Under the pieces are notes generated by a model. It was not told the origin of the DNA, searched no databases, and was given only the letters and a program-made list of their open reading frames with translations. Source: Ophioderma brevispina (taxonomy: Eukaryota; Echinodermata; Ophiuroidea; Amphilepidida; Ophiodermatidae). Taken from it: a stretch of DNA of 64,000 bases. Within the stretch, counting starts at the first letter, position 1. Each line of letters begins with the position of its first letter. The stretch is taken from the NCBI GenBank assembly GCA_023653785.1, contig JAMKCH010041379.1, positions 1-64,000 of the forward strand, read 5' to 3'. Made by a program: the position numbers and the translations under genes. Of the stretch, positions 48,591 to 60,077 are shown one piece after another.

Positions 48591-49429
48591 AATCTGAGGT
48601 AGTGCCAAAAATATCCATAGTCTATGATAAATCTATTGGATCATCTCTAGACTGCCTGCATAGGCTGCTTGTTCTCTTTTGATCCACTTAGTCAGCCAGT
48701 TGGCATGGCCTTTGTGCAAGTAAGAGATTTAAATTTGCTATGCTGTCCTTCATTGTAGTATGCACATTCCATTGCTGCCGCCTAACCGACTTAACTGCTC
48801 CAGCAAACAATGAACATGATATCTACAGCCATGCAGTCTCGAAACGGACCCAATGTGACTTTCCGCGCAGTTCATCGTGCTTTGTCACAAAAAGTCTTCC
48901 CGTTGATTATCATATCTAAATGCTATGTCCGCTTTTATGGTTCCCGCCAGACTCCATTAAATGAACTCATTTTATTTGCAAATTCCATCTGCTAATTAAA
49001 GGATAGACACGCTTATGTCTATTTATTGAGTCAGTACATTAAAAAAGATATGCGAGTGTATTATTTTCAATTTTCGAAAACCAATTGTTAAAACAAGAAC
49101 AAAAAAAAAAGTATTGCGACTGCAATACGTCAGAACAATCATTAATCTAATTAATGCAATCAACCATGGGATAAACTGCGCCAATGCTCCATCTATATAA
49201 AACAAAAATCTCAAAAACAATGAACTTGGTGGAAATATACCGGCTCATTCCTTTGTCTGCTCTACTTCTGCTACGTTGAGATGCGTTTTAAAGTTACATC
49301 ATAGTGAACCAAGCCGTTTTAGCCGTGTATAGCAATTCGGCTAAAGACAATATATTTCAACTCATTGGTGTAAATTAAGTTTTCTGCTTTCCAGACCAAA
49401 ACATAACAAATAATGAGAGACAATTACAT
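48591..49429. other. Unrecognised non-coding sequence
   Basis: I looked for the missing 5' part of either neighbouring retroelement on the minus strand and did not find it. No other gene is recognised. Confidence 0.5.
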
Positions 49430-49560
49430 TGGGTATCATTAAACACAATGACTTGATTTTAAATTTACCCCTTTACTAATATTACCCCCTTATTTTATAA
49501 AATTCCCCACATTTCCCAGAGGTTAGACCCAAAAGTCTGAGATGAATCGGATTTTTCGTT
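49430..49560 (-). mobile_element. Foldback family A, partial arm
   Basis: Matches the right-hand arm of family A: AAACACAATGACTTGATTT, ACCCCTTTACTAATATTACC, CCCTTATTTTATAAAATTCC, and CCACATTTCCCAGAGGTTAG. No partner arm nearby. Confidence 0.7.
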
Positions 49561-50394
49561 TTGATGCAGTTAACCTTTATGTGCAGTATTGCAGTACAAT
49601 AGGGTAAAGTGTAAAATATAAATTCAGGATCCCGAGTTTTATTACAAATTTGTATTTTTTTATATAAAGGACTTTGATTTGAGCTATTTCACAAAGTGAT
49701 TAGAATGTGGGCAAGCATAATGTATATGCAAAATAAAAATAAAAAAAAAATGTTAGAAAATTAAGGGTTCCATTCTTTGGGAAATCTCTGAGTCAGCCTT
49801 TTACTGCCATATTCATTAGCTGCAAAATTGCAGTAATTATTATGAAGTACGTGCCATTGAAAAACAAACTGTTTCAAGCAGAAAGCTTATTTGTACGGTT
49901 AAACACTTAAAATACAATTGCAAAAGTGTTTGGACAGTGAATGTTGTGTACATGTGTGTGATGAATATAGGGTGCGTAAAATTGACGAACCAGCAGAATA
50001 GTAAAACGCTTTTGGTGTTTCACTTCCAAATAACTAGTACAGTCCATATTAATAATGAAGAAAGAAAGAACTGTTTTACATGCTTCCCTTTCGCTAGTTA
50101 TTGTGCACGTTTTAATTCTACTTTTTGTTTAGTAAAAGCTTTCTTCTATTCGAGTTAGTGGATACCGTTAAAAAGACAATGAAATAGGCGCAACTGTCAT
50201 AAAGTCTGGACATATCAATGTAGAGTGGTATTTTGTTTCTTTAAAACTTTTAAACCGTGTGTTCTTAAAGCCTGACAAAAAGGCAACCATTAATAAACCT
50301 TGTAATGGTGAGGACCACTCAAACCCATAATGCTGCGTATGTGTAATAATTTCCAAAGCCCAGAATGACACGCAAGACGTATCAAATCATTCGT

Positions 50395-50775
50395 CTTGCT
50401 CAAACAAGTAAAAATCCGCTGTGTCTGCTACCAGTGGCGATTTCAAAGCATTAATCGTTATCGCAATCTTTGGAACCGAATAATGTTTTCGGAGATTCCC
50501 GAGGATACCACCTCATTTTTTTTTCTAAATATCGTGTCTTGCATGTACATACTGCTTGTGTAATAAAATTCTGGATCAATTTTATACTTGCTCAAACAAG
50601 TATAAAATTTACTGGTCTGCTACCAGTGCGATTTCAAAGCAGTAACGTTAATCGCAATCTATTGCATAACCGGATATGTTTTCGGTGCTTCCCTATGATA
50701 CCCCCTTCAATTTTTCTAAGAAATCGTGTCTTTTAATGTACATAATGCGTTTGTAATAATTCTTGATCCTGGATT
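50395..50775. repeat. 192-bp direct repeat pair (unit 1)
   Basis: 50395-50586 and 50587-50775 are diverged head-to-tail copies sharing CTTGCTCAAACAAGTA, GTCTGCTACCAGTG, GATTTCAAAGCA, ATGTTTTCGG and AATCGTGTCTT-type blocks. The pair is also present in unit 2 at about 57321-57715, so it predates the large duplication. Confidence 0.85.
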
Positions 50776-51957
50776 TTTGTTTATACAATTACTTCGTAAT
50801 CCTATGGTTTAAAAACATTGTTTTATACGTCAGAAATAGAGGTTAATTATGTAAAAAAAACATCCGATTCATTATAAACTTGAGATTAAGGCGACTATCC
50901 TTCAAGTTCTTTTTGAAATTAATACAAAATATGCTTCGAAATCTCCCTCCGAGTGTACCTTAATTGCAGCGTTGGTGACATTCCTTGAAACTGGCGTTTA
51001 GGCCTACAGGCATTAAAAAGTGGATTACTAGTTTGCTAAAGCACACACACCAATTCATGGTGGATGGATGCATGCAGGTTTTGCTATGTGTAAGAAGAGG
51101 TTGCCAAGACTCTGTTAACGGCAATCGTTTTAGTTTTGCCTTCCATTCCAGTACGTTTGTGAGAAATGGTTCTAAAAGGCAACTACATCTGGTGAGGGGC
51201 GCACATTCACTTAATAACGCCCAGTGAAATGCAAGTTGGATTGCCATAAATGTGAGCTTGATTTTCTATTTTATTTGACAAAACTTTGACAGTTTCGAAG
51301 ATTTCCAAGCATTAGGCCTAATCAGATTTGCGTAGATGTTTATCTTGACACAACTGGAAACCCAACAGCGCCACCCCTATTTCCAGTCCAAACGCACGAC
51401 TCCTAATGTTGTCCCAATCAAAGGCTCATTCCGATGTCCAACTTCCGTTGAGAAAGGACATTTAATATTTTGTCATTTTCAAGGGATGAATAGGCCAATT
51501 ATATCTTTTTGGATCTTCATGCCACCAATCAAGCAACCACTTTTTCTAAAACAACCCCAAAATAGCCCGAGTATCCCATGTTTTTTTTTACATCTACCAG
51601 TGCACCATTTGCGTCAATATAGTGGTGGCGCCCATCCAATCAGGTTTGATTTTAGATTTAATCCGAAGACTAAGTGCTATCGTGGTTATTTTGAGAGCTC
51701 AGCAAATCAAAGAGGATTACCGCCCTCTATAATAATATTTAGGTTTGAAATTAAATCCCCCGTCAGTCCCTGGCTTTCCTTAATGAGGTCTGGTTTGATT
51801 CCCATGGTAGGACCATGACTTTGACACGAGTTTGGTGTGTGATATATAATGCTTTTGTATGTTCTTCGGGGAACTTGGGTTTTCTTCTGCATCTAATGTC
51901 GGCTCTCTTCCTGGTTCATCCAATGTGTCGACGGGCAGCTCCACTGCGCATATTTAG

Positions 51958-52750
51958 GGGTAATAAAAGAGTGAGAATCCTCTTCTCGAATTTTTTGGGA
52001 AGAATGTTTGAAGATTTTTTGAGTCCAACTTCTGGAAATGTGGGGACTTTGTAAAATAAGGGGTCAAAATAAGTACAAGGGGCCTGGTACCGGGGTAAAT
52101 TTTTTGAAATCATCAAATTGTGTACAAATGTTAACGTTGTATAGCTTGGTTTATAGAATTACCACCTGGCCTTTAGTTTTCATTCACGCCGGTTACAGCC
52201 CTGAAAAGGTTCAAGGTCAATCCTGGTGCAAAATTTCCCCCAATGCTCATACTTGTTTTGAGAAAAAAACACGGTGTCACATTATTTCTCTGTCCTACTG
52301 AAGCGAAAAGACATTTTAATTCTTTGGTGACAGCTCTGTATATAATTTTGTAGGTCAAATTGTGGTTCTGTCGACCCCTATACACCATGTAGAACCCTTG
52401 TTACAATTGTGCACACTATCACACGCAACCAAATCCAAGGCGAGAACGACTTTGACATGCCACCAGTTTAAAACAAAATGGAGCACTGGTTAAGGTTTTA
52501 CCCCAGGATGATCTTAACCTTAATAAGGCTGTCACATGTTTTCTTAATGTCGGAACCAAAACACACTATACATTTTTCATCCTTCTAAATGAGAACAATA
52601 TATGTTTACATTTAAACACAATTTGACTTGATTTCAATATTACCACCCCGTAACTATACTTAATTTTACAAGTTTCCCACCTTTTCACAGAATTGACCAA
52701 ACTTCTGATTCAGCACCCCTTCAAACTATAGAATAGGATTCCAGTATACC
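51958..52750. mobile_element. Foldback family A copy (unit 1)
   Basis: Left arm from 51958 and right arm ending at 52750 are inverted repeats of about 300 bp around a centre of about 200 bp. Shared family-A landmarks are TGTGGGGACTTTGTAAAATA, CGGTTACAGCCCTGAAAAGG, TTCAAGGTCAATCCTGG on the left, and TTAAACACAATTTGACTTGA and TTCAGCACCCCTTCAAACTA on the right. No protein is encoded. Confidence 0.82.
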
Positions 52751-52796
52751 CTACTAATATAACTGGCTATGTCAATGACATTGAGTTGTTTAAAAT

Positions 52797-53165
52797 CGAC
52801 GCTGGGCGGGAAAACCTAATATGTAATCCAGCAGGTCAACTGCAAAACCACATATGTAAAAATTGGGCCCCAATGCTAACACCTCATATGTGCATTTTGG
52901 CACATCGGGTTATAGTTTGAATTTGAAGTTCAATGGATAGTAAATCATATGGCAGTTTATTCAGACTCATTCTGGGGTAAATATTATCTAATCGATTTTA
53001 GAAAGGAAAACTTTTCTTTGCCGGCATTACAGTAAATATTCATTTTGGTGTCTCCCTGAAAACGGTAACATAGTTTTTGTCCATGTTACCGTTTATACAT
53101 TTGAGTTTTTACTTTTAACCGGTCAATGTCACATATGAGGTTTTTTTTTTTCCCGCCCAGCGACG
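52797..53165. mobile_element. Family B palindromic (MITE-like) element (unit 1)
   Basis: Terminal inverted repeats: the left end reads CGACGCTGGGCGGGAAAACC and the reverse complement of the right end reads CGTCGCTGGGCGGGAAAAAA. Both continue to CCTAATATGT / CCTCATATGTG. An internal hairpin ACGGTAACATAG... / CATGTTACCGT sits near 53068-53096. It is 369 bp, non-coding, and lies 46 bp from the family A element. Confidence 0.82.
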
Positions 53166-55649
53166 AAATGTAGTTATTCATTTTCTTTATAACAAGTTTC
53201 CATAACACTTTTAGATTGAAAAAAAATATAAAAAAAATAAAAAAAGAAAATAAGAAAAATACTTGTTCAAAACAATTTCAACAAACATTACCTAAGTACT
53301 AAAAAGCTGTACTTGTCTCTAAATAAAAGAGGACTTTAACAAATTACATAAATTGCGCGTTGCTGTAACCGATATCGACACCGATCCATCCCGTTGAAAA
53401 AAAATAATGGTATGGTATTTTCTGTTGCCCGTCGAATCAATAATAGCTCATCAAATGACTCGTAGCATTAACGGTTACTATATCAACTTGAGAGAGATAC
53501 TGTAAATTTACTTAGACGACATGCTGGAACCTGCTCATGGTTACGTGTAATTACTTAAACTGGCAATAAATCGATCTGACGCATAAACTTTGTCAGGATT
53601 TTTCTTATGTGACCGGCATTATTTTTCATAGATTCTTTAAAACTTATGAACCTACTGCTCAAAAATTGGAAACTAGTAACCTGAAGTGATGGTACATAGC
53701 ACATGAGTCTATTTCTTTCAATTTTCCCTCTCTCCTCTATTCATTTCATCTATTTTTCTATCAGACCTGGTTCTATCTGCCTGGTGGGTCTGTCTGGTCC
53801 TGTCTAATCTACTGTTGGTCTGGTTTTCTCTGCTGTGTAACTCGGTTACTCTTTTGCTGTCCTTCATTCCGGTCGTCCTATCTTCTGTCAGTCAGTGCTA
53901 ACCACATTATAGACCGTCTTCAATTTACGTCAGCCACCAGACATTTGGTGGACAAGAATGCATACATTCCAGGACTACAATACATTATTAGCTGTCAATC
54001 GATTCATGTTGAGGGGTTTCACAGGATCATGACAGTGACTGTATTGTATTACTGGATGCGTCTATCTGTCCCCAACATATCTTGGCTATTGTAATACGGT
54101 CGATACTGTTTGACTTCATTTCTTCTTATCATTTTATTCGTCATTGCATGCGTTTCTGATTTTCAGTCGTGTGTGTCCTATTTCTAACAAGAGCAAAGAC
54201 ATAAATAATACTGGCGTTGACTTGTCTGTATATCGGTCAGTCCGTTCATTCACATACCATTTATTTTTACATCCACCCACCCTTCCACCACCAGGACCAT
54301 CCAACCACCCACTTTCCTACCTACAATTCACTACGAAATCCACCCGGCAACCCTGCTAGCTATTTGCTGGCCATCGCCTACGACTCATTCCACCTACAAA
54401 TCCATACTTCTCAAATTCCCCATCTCTTAATCCAAATTATCATCAATCAAAGGGATTTTATGCACCTTTAAAATAAATATATGACCCACTTAGGTAGGAT
54501 CTAGCAATAAGATAGTTCGCTAATAATCTTATATGCGTTTCTTGCGTCTTCCGCATTGGACATTTTTTTTTTCCAAAACAACAAATATATAAAGAATATT
54601 TGAAAGATAGTTGGAATAGTTGAAAAAGAGATTAAGCTTGTTGACCGTAATGCAAGATAGTAAAATATCGAGTCATATTCAGTGGCACTCAAGTGTAATA
54701 AGCAGACCTGTGATGTAATCTATCCGCAAAGTTTCCTGTAAATCGTTAAGACTCGACAGGGCTGGGTAATGTAGGTTTGCTGGTGATTGAGCACATACGT
54801 ACATACAAACACTATGGTGACCAGAGATGGGAAAAATAGCGCGATAGAGGACGCGACATTAAAGGGAGCTTTGTACTATCGAGGGACGGAGAGAGGAGAG
54901 TGAGAGAGACAGAAGAGAGACGAAGGAAAAAAGAAAGCGAAGAGGAGACAGGAAGAGGAAACGAAATGTATTGAGGAAATAGTAAAATTGAGGAAGAAGT
55001 GATGATATACGCGCTCAAACCGCACACTGCACGGACGGTACGCAATAATATGTTTTAGGTTTTTTATTCCGTTATATTTACTTAGTTTTAACGAAACTGA
55101 CCTTTAAACGTGTAATGGTTTCCGACTAACTGGCAATTAAAAAAAGGTAATTGTGATGGAATGTCACCAATAAAACTTATATAGAATAGGGCAAAGCGGT
55201 TACGTTTTTACGTTCATTTGTACTTGCAGGGTCGTTCTTAACCTGGTTATTACATCATGTATGAGATATCTAATCTGGCAAAACCCAAAGTCGTCACAAT
55301 CGTGACTTTTTAAATTTACCAGTCTGGAGAACTTGAAGACAGTATTAGTGGCTCTCAGAATGCAAGCGTGCATGAGAAATGCCCCGATTCATAAAAGGCT
55401 TTCCTTATTTTTACTTATCAATTAATTTTCAATAATCGTTACTTCGATAGAAATAGATCGTATCTTCTCTCTTGAAAGATAAATTGATGGGTGAATGCTT
55501 CCAGGGTCCTGTGCAGTAAAATGTTTTCAATACTTTTGACTTTTATAGGTTTTCGTTTTCTTTTTCTTTCAAGCGTTCATATTCCAACTCTAACAGTTAT
55601 CACATAACCCGATTTTTACAGAACATGTGCAGTATAACACAATGGCAAA

Positions 55650-56045
55650 TTAAAACAAAAAATAAAGCATTCTTCTTCTTATCGTGTCCAAACAACTGTG
55701 GTTCTCAATATGATGGGCTGAATTCCGCAAGGTCCTGTTTGTGCATTGTTGCTGCAGTGGGGAGACCAAAGATAGTTTTTGTCTGTGCCTGTTCCACAAC
55801 CACAGGTAGTAAGTATCCTGATCTGCTTCAGGTAGCCCCCCTTTTGCAGGAAACCTTAGATCGGCCCATTCTGGTTCTCAATATCTTGAGACCTCGCCAT
55901 TCCCGCCCGCGAGGGAGGAGGTCCGCTTCCAGTGGGGATGCTCACCAGTTCAATGCCAATAGATGGTATACGTTGGTTGATTGGCAGTCTTTCTTCCACA
56001 AGCTACCTCTTGAGCTCCTCAAAAATAAAGCATGGATACATTTTA
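55650..56045 (-). mobile_element. Non-LTR retrotransposon ORF2 C-terminal tail (unit 1)
   Basis: The minus strand encodes EWRGLKILRTRMGR after a proline-rich lead-in and, further on in another frame, a cysteine/histidine-rich tail. This is the ending typical of several non-LTR proteins: W-x-x-LNRLRT-x-x-GR, then CxCG-x-x-QTMEHIL-x-C. The unit 2 copy shows the zinc-knuckle part more clearly. Frameshifted and lacking the reverse transcriptase. Confidence 0.65.
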
Positions 56046-56204
56046 ATTAACACCTGGGGGGGGGGTAAAGAAATCAACATTGGTGATTTTTTCTCATTTA
56101 TCGGACCTTAAAGCCTACAAAAAGGCAACCATTAAGAAACATTGTGTGGAGGACGCACCCAAACCATAATGCTGCTATGTGTCTAATAGCCATCACCCAG
56201 AATA

Positions 56205-56211
56205 ACACGCA
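56205..56211. other. Left target-site duplication of ACGCGT-box element
   Basis: ACACGCA here is repeated at 57299-57305 immediately after the insertion, and occurs once at the empty site in unit 1 (50368-50374). Confidence 0.75.
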
Positions 56212-57298
56212 TATAGGCCAGCCATAAATGCCAGAACGTTTGCTGCAAACGCGTTGCGAGAAATACAACGCGTTGCGACATTTCGGCAACGCGTTGCCGA
56301 CATTCACGCAACGCGGTGCTTGCGGCCAATCAAAATCAATGAATTTCTGTTACCGTATTCAAAAAATAGACCCACAACGCTTTGCTAGATACTTTGCAAC
56401 GCGTTGCTGCAAACCTTCACAACGCTTTGCGAGCTTCACCAACGCGTGCAAGCTTCGCCAAACGCGTTGCTAGGTACCAAGCCATAAGTGACATAACGGA
56501 TTGCCCGCAACGCGTTGTAGAACATCAACAACGCGTTGCGACATGTCGCAACGCGTGCGACCTTTCAGCAACGCGCTGCGACAATTCAGCAACGCCTTGC
56601 GGTGTCGGCCAATCATAATCATGAAATATCTTTGACGTATTCAAAATATAAAAAATCTCACAACGCGTTGCGACTTCACCAACGCGTTGCCAACCTTCAC
56701 ATAACGCGTTGCGGCAATACTTTATGACCCTTATTGCCTTCACAACGCGTTGGTAAGGTTTTCAACCTCGTTGTGAAGCTCGCACGCGTTGTGAAGGCTT
56801 GCAAACGCTTGTGAAATCCAATAAGGGTCATAACGTATTGCCGCAAAGCGCCGTTGTGGCTCTATTTTTTTAAATCGTCACAGAAATTCATGAAGTTTTT
56901 ATTGGCCACGCAGCAACGCGTTTGCCCGAAATGTCCCAGCAACGCGTTGCTACTACTTTTCTCACAACGCGTTGCGGCAACTACGTTATTACCGCTTATG
57001 GCTTTGTGGACCTCGCACGCGTTTGTACAGCGCACAACGCGTTGTGAAATCTCGCAACGCGTTGTGAAGGCTGGCAACGCGTTGGATTTCCACAACGGCG
57101 TTGCTAGATACCTTTGGCAACGCTTGGTGGGTCTATTGTTGAAATACGTCACAGAAAATTATGATTTTTGATTGGCCCGACAAAAACCGCAACTGCGTTG
57201 CTGAAGTCGGCAACGCGTTCCCGACATGTCGCAACGCGTTCTACTTTCTCGCAACGCGTTGTGCGGCAATAAGTTATGGCCTTTAATGGCTTGCCCAT
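56212..57298. mobile_element. ACGCGT-box insertion element with terminal inverted repeats
   Basis: A 1,087-bp insertion absent from unit 1. The left end is TATAGGCCAGCCATAAATGC and the reverse complement of the right end is ATGGGCAAGCCATTAAAGGC. The 7-bp flank ACACGCA is duplicated at both sides. The interior holds 24 ACGCGT hexamers by my count, mostly within CAACGCGTTG palindromes, plus about a dozen one-base variants. Two filler modules recur. One reads GGCCAATCA-AATCATGAA-T then GTATTCAAAA (near 56325 and 56603) and appears inverted near 56865-56925 and 57130-57177. The other contains GCGGCAATAC then TTATGG. No protein is encoded, and the open frames are by-products of the repeats. Ends and flank size suggest a cut-and-paste DNA transposon relative, perhaps hAT (8-bp duplications), but that is inference. 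Confidence 0.8.
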
Positions 57299-57305
57299 AC
57301 ACGCA
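57299..57305. other. Right target-site duplication of ACGCGT-box element
   Basis: The second ACACGCA, directly followed by AAGGCGATCAA, which continues the pre-insertion sequence seen in unit 1 after 50374. Confidence 0.75.
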
Positions 57306-57320
57306 AGGCGATCAATCATT

Positions 57321-57715
57321 CGTCTGTCAAACAAGTAAAAAATGCGTCTGTGTCCTGCTACAGTGTCCAATTTCAAAGATTAATCGTTATCACATCTTTG
57401 GAAACGAATACTTTTCGGAGATCCCGAGGATACCCCACCTCATTTTTTCTAAATATCGTGGTCTTTCTTTGCTGTACATAATGCTTTTGTAATAAATTCT
57501 GGATCAATTTTAATACTTGCTCAAACAAGTATAAATTACGTGTCTGCTCCATGGGATTTCACAGCAATTAATCGTTTATCGGATCGCAATCTTTGCAAAC
57601 CGGATAATGTTTTCGGTGATTCCCGAGGATACCCCGCCCTTCATTTTTCTAAGAAATCGTGTTCTTTTAATGTCATAATGCGGTTGTAATAAATTCTTGA
57701 TCCGGGATTTTTGTT
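57321..57715. repeat. 192-bp direct repeat pair (unit 2)
   Basis: Counterpart of the pair at 50395-50775, with the second copy starting near 57516 (CTTGCTCAAACAAGTA). Confidence 0.85.
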
Positions 57716-58865
57716 ACAAAAAGATTACTTGACTATCTTTATTAACTATTTTAAAAAAAACTAAAAAATTAAAAAAAAAAATCCGATTCATTATACACTT
57801 GAGATTAAGGCCTACTTCAGTTAACTTTTAAATACTAACAAAAATATGGCTCGAAAATCTCCGAGTGTTACTTAATTGCAGGTTGTGACATTTTCCTGAC
57901 AACTGCGTTTAGGCCTACAGGCTTAAAAGTTGAATCTACTATTTTGCTAAAGCACACCAATTCATGGATGGATGGATAGCACGCAGGGGGTTGGCAAGTG
58001 TGTAAGAAGAGGTTGGCCAAGATCTGGTACGTCAATCGTTTTAGTTGCCTTCCAATTCCAGTAGGGTGAGAATGGTTCCTAAAAGGCAACTACAGCTGGG
58101 TTAGGGCGCCCATCACTTATAACCGCCCCATTGAATGCAAGTTGATTTTGCCAAAAAGTGAGCTTGATTTTCTATTTTATTGACAAAAATTGACAGTTTT
58201 CGAAGTTTCCAGCATTAGGCCTAATCAAATTTGCGTAGAATGTTTTTATCTGACAACACTGGACCCGACACAGCGCCACCCCTATTTCCAGTCCAAACGC
58301 AACGCCTCCTAATGTTGTCCCATCAAAGGCTCATTCCGAGGGTCCAACTTCCGGTGGAGAAAGGACATTTAATATTTTGTCATTTTCAAGGGATGAATAG
58401 GCCAATTATATCTTTTGATCTTCCATGCCACCAGCACCACTTTTTCTAAAACACCCCAAAATAGCCCGAATTACCATGTTTTTTTTAAATCTACCATCCA
58501 CCATTGCACCATTTGCTAAATGAGATGTGGTGAGCAGCCATCAATCAGAGTGAATTTATAATTTAATCCGAGACATAAGTGCTATCGTGGTTATTTTGAG
58601 CTCAGGCAATCAAGAGGAAATTACCGCCCTCCTATAACATGTTTAGGTTGAAATTAACTCGTCTTCCTGGGCCTTTTCCTTAATGAGGTCTGGTTGGATT
58701 CCCATCGGTAGGACAATGACTTGACACGAGTTTGGTGTTGTGATATATAATGGCTTTTGTAGGTTCTTCGGTGAACTTGGTTTTGCCGGTCTCTTCGCAT
58801 CTATTCCGGATCTCTTCCTGGTTTCATCCAATGTGTCGACGGGCAGCTCCAGCTTGCGCATATAT

Positions 58866-59656
58866 GGGTTATCTGAGACCTCCTATTCTCGAGAGTTTGG
58901 AAGAATTTTTGAAGATTTTTGAGTCCCACTTCTGGAAATTTGGGAAACTTTGTTAAAATAAGGGGTAAAATAATACCGGGGGGGCGCTGGTACAGGGGTA
59001 ACATTTGGAAATCAAGTCAAATTGTGTAAAAAATTTCACTTTGTATAGCGTTGTTTATAGCTTCCGTCCTTTAGTTTTCACGGCCGGTTACCAGCCAGCC
59101 CTGAAAAGTATCAAGGTCATCCTGGTGCAAAATTAATCCACTGCTCAAACTTGTTGAAACCGTGCTTGTCCACCATTATTGCCCTGGTCTACTGAAGCAT
59201 AAAATACTTTTAATTTGTGTGGTGACAGCTCTGTTATATAAATTTTTGAGGTCAAATTGTGGTTCTGTCCGACCCCTATTGACCATGTAGAACCCTTGTT
59301 ACATTGTGCACACTAATCACGAAACCAGCCTGCCTAAAAGGCGAGACGAAACAATTTTGACACCAGTTTAAAAAAAATGGAGCAACTTGGGTAAGGTTTA
59401 CCCAGGATATGCCTGAACGCTAATAAGGCTGTACATTTTACTTAAGTTTAACCAAAACAATATACATTTTTTCATCCTTATAATGAGACCAATATATTGA
59501 TGTACATTTAACAACAATTTGACCTTGATTTCAATATTACGCCCGTACTAATACCCCTCTAATTTTACCAGTTTTCCCACAGGTCCCATAAGTTGACTCA
59601 AAAAATTCTTGATTCAGCACCCTTCAATAACTATAGAATAGGATTCCATTTATACC
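58866..59656. mobile_element. Foldback family A copy (unit 2)
   Basis: Duplicate of 51958-52750, with the same arms and order. The outer right end is ATAGAATAGGATTCCATTTA. Confidence 0.8.
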
Positions 59657-59695
59657 CTACTAATATAACTGCTATGTCATGACATGATTTTCAAT

Positions 59696-60077
59696 CGTCG
59701 CTGGGCGGTGAAAAACCTCAGGTTAATTCCAGAGGTCATATCAAAACCCATATGTTAAAAGTGGGCCCCAATGCTAAAACCTCTATGGTGCTTTTTGGGT
59801 CACATTCGGGTTCTATTTGGAACTTTTGAAGTCAAATATCTGATATAAAATCCTAAGGCAGTTTATTTCCCAATTCTGGGGTAAATAATTATCTAAATAT
59901 AGTTGAAAGGAACTTTTCTTTGTCAAGGCCATTACCGTAAAATCTTCAGTTTTTGGTGGTTTCTCCGACAACGTACAATGAGGGGTTTTGTCATGTTACC
60001 GTTTTTTACTATACTACCTGTGAGGCTTTGTTACTTTAAAGGTCAATGCCATATGAAGGTTTTTCCCGCCCGCGACG
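59696..60077. mobile_element. Family B palindromic element (unit 2)
   Basis: Duplicate of 52797-53165. The left end CGTCGCTGGGCGGTGAAAAA and the reverse complement of the right end (CGTCGCGGGCGGGAAAAACC) again form inverted repeats; TACCGTTTTTTACTA marks the degraded internal hairpin. Confidence 0.8.

Larger units (their letters stand above)
50264..56103. repeat. Tandem duplication, unit 1 (about 5.84 kb)
   Basis: Its whole length recurs in direct orientation at 56104-63025. The unit starts at TTAAAGCCTGACAAAAAGGC (repeated from about 56107) and ends at TGATTTTTTCTCATTTATCG (repeated at about 63001-63020). Order inside: a 192-bp tandem pair, unrecognised sequence, foldback family A, family B palindrome, a long unrecognised block with pyrimidine-rich tracts (53700-54470), then a reverse-transcriptase tail. 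Sequence outside those elements shows no recognisable gene. The 160-codon frame at 51336-51818 is broken in unit 2 and is not supported. Confidence 0.92.

Noticed and set aside
51336..51818. 160-codon plus-strand open frame
   Set aside because: No domain is recognised and the frame is broken in the second duplicate; non-coding repeat sequence is more likely.
56228..57376. Several overlapping open frames across the ACGCGT-box element
   Set aside because: The repeated box simply lacks stop codons; the peptides repeat Gln-Arg-Val and Asn-Ala-Leu motifs in every frame and have no domain.
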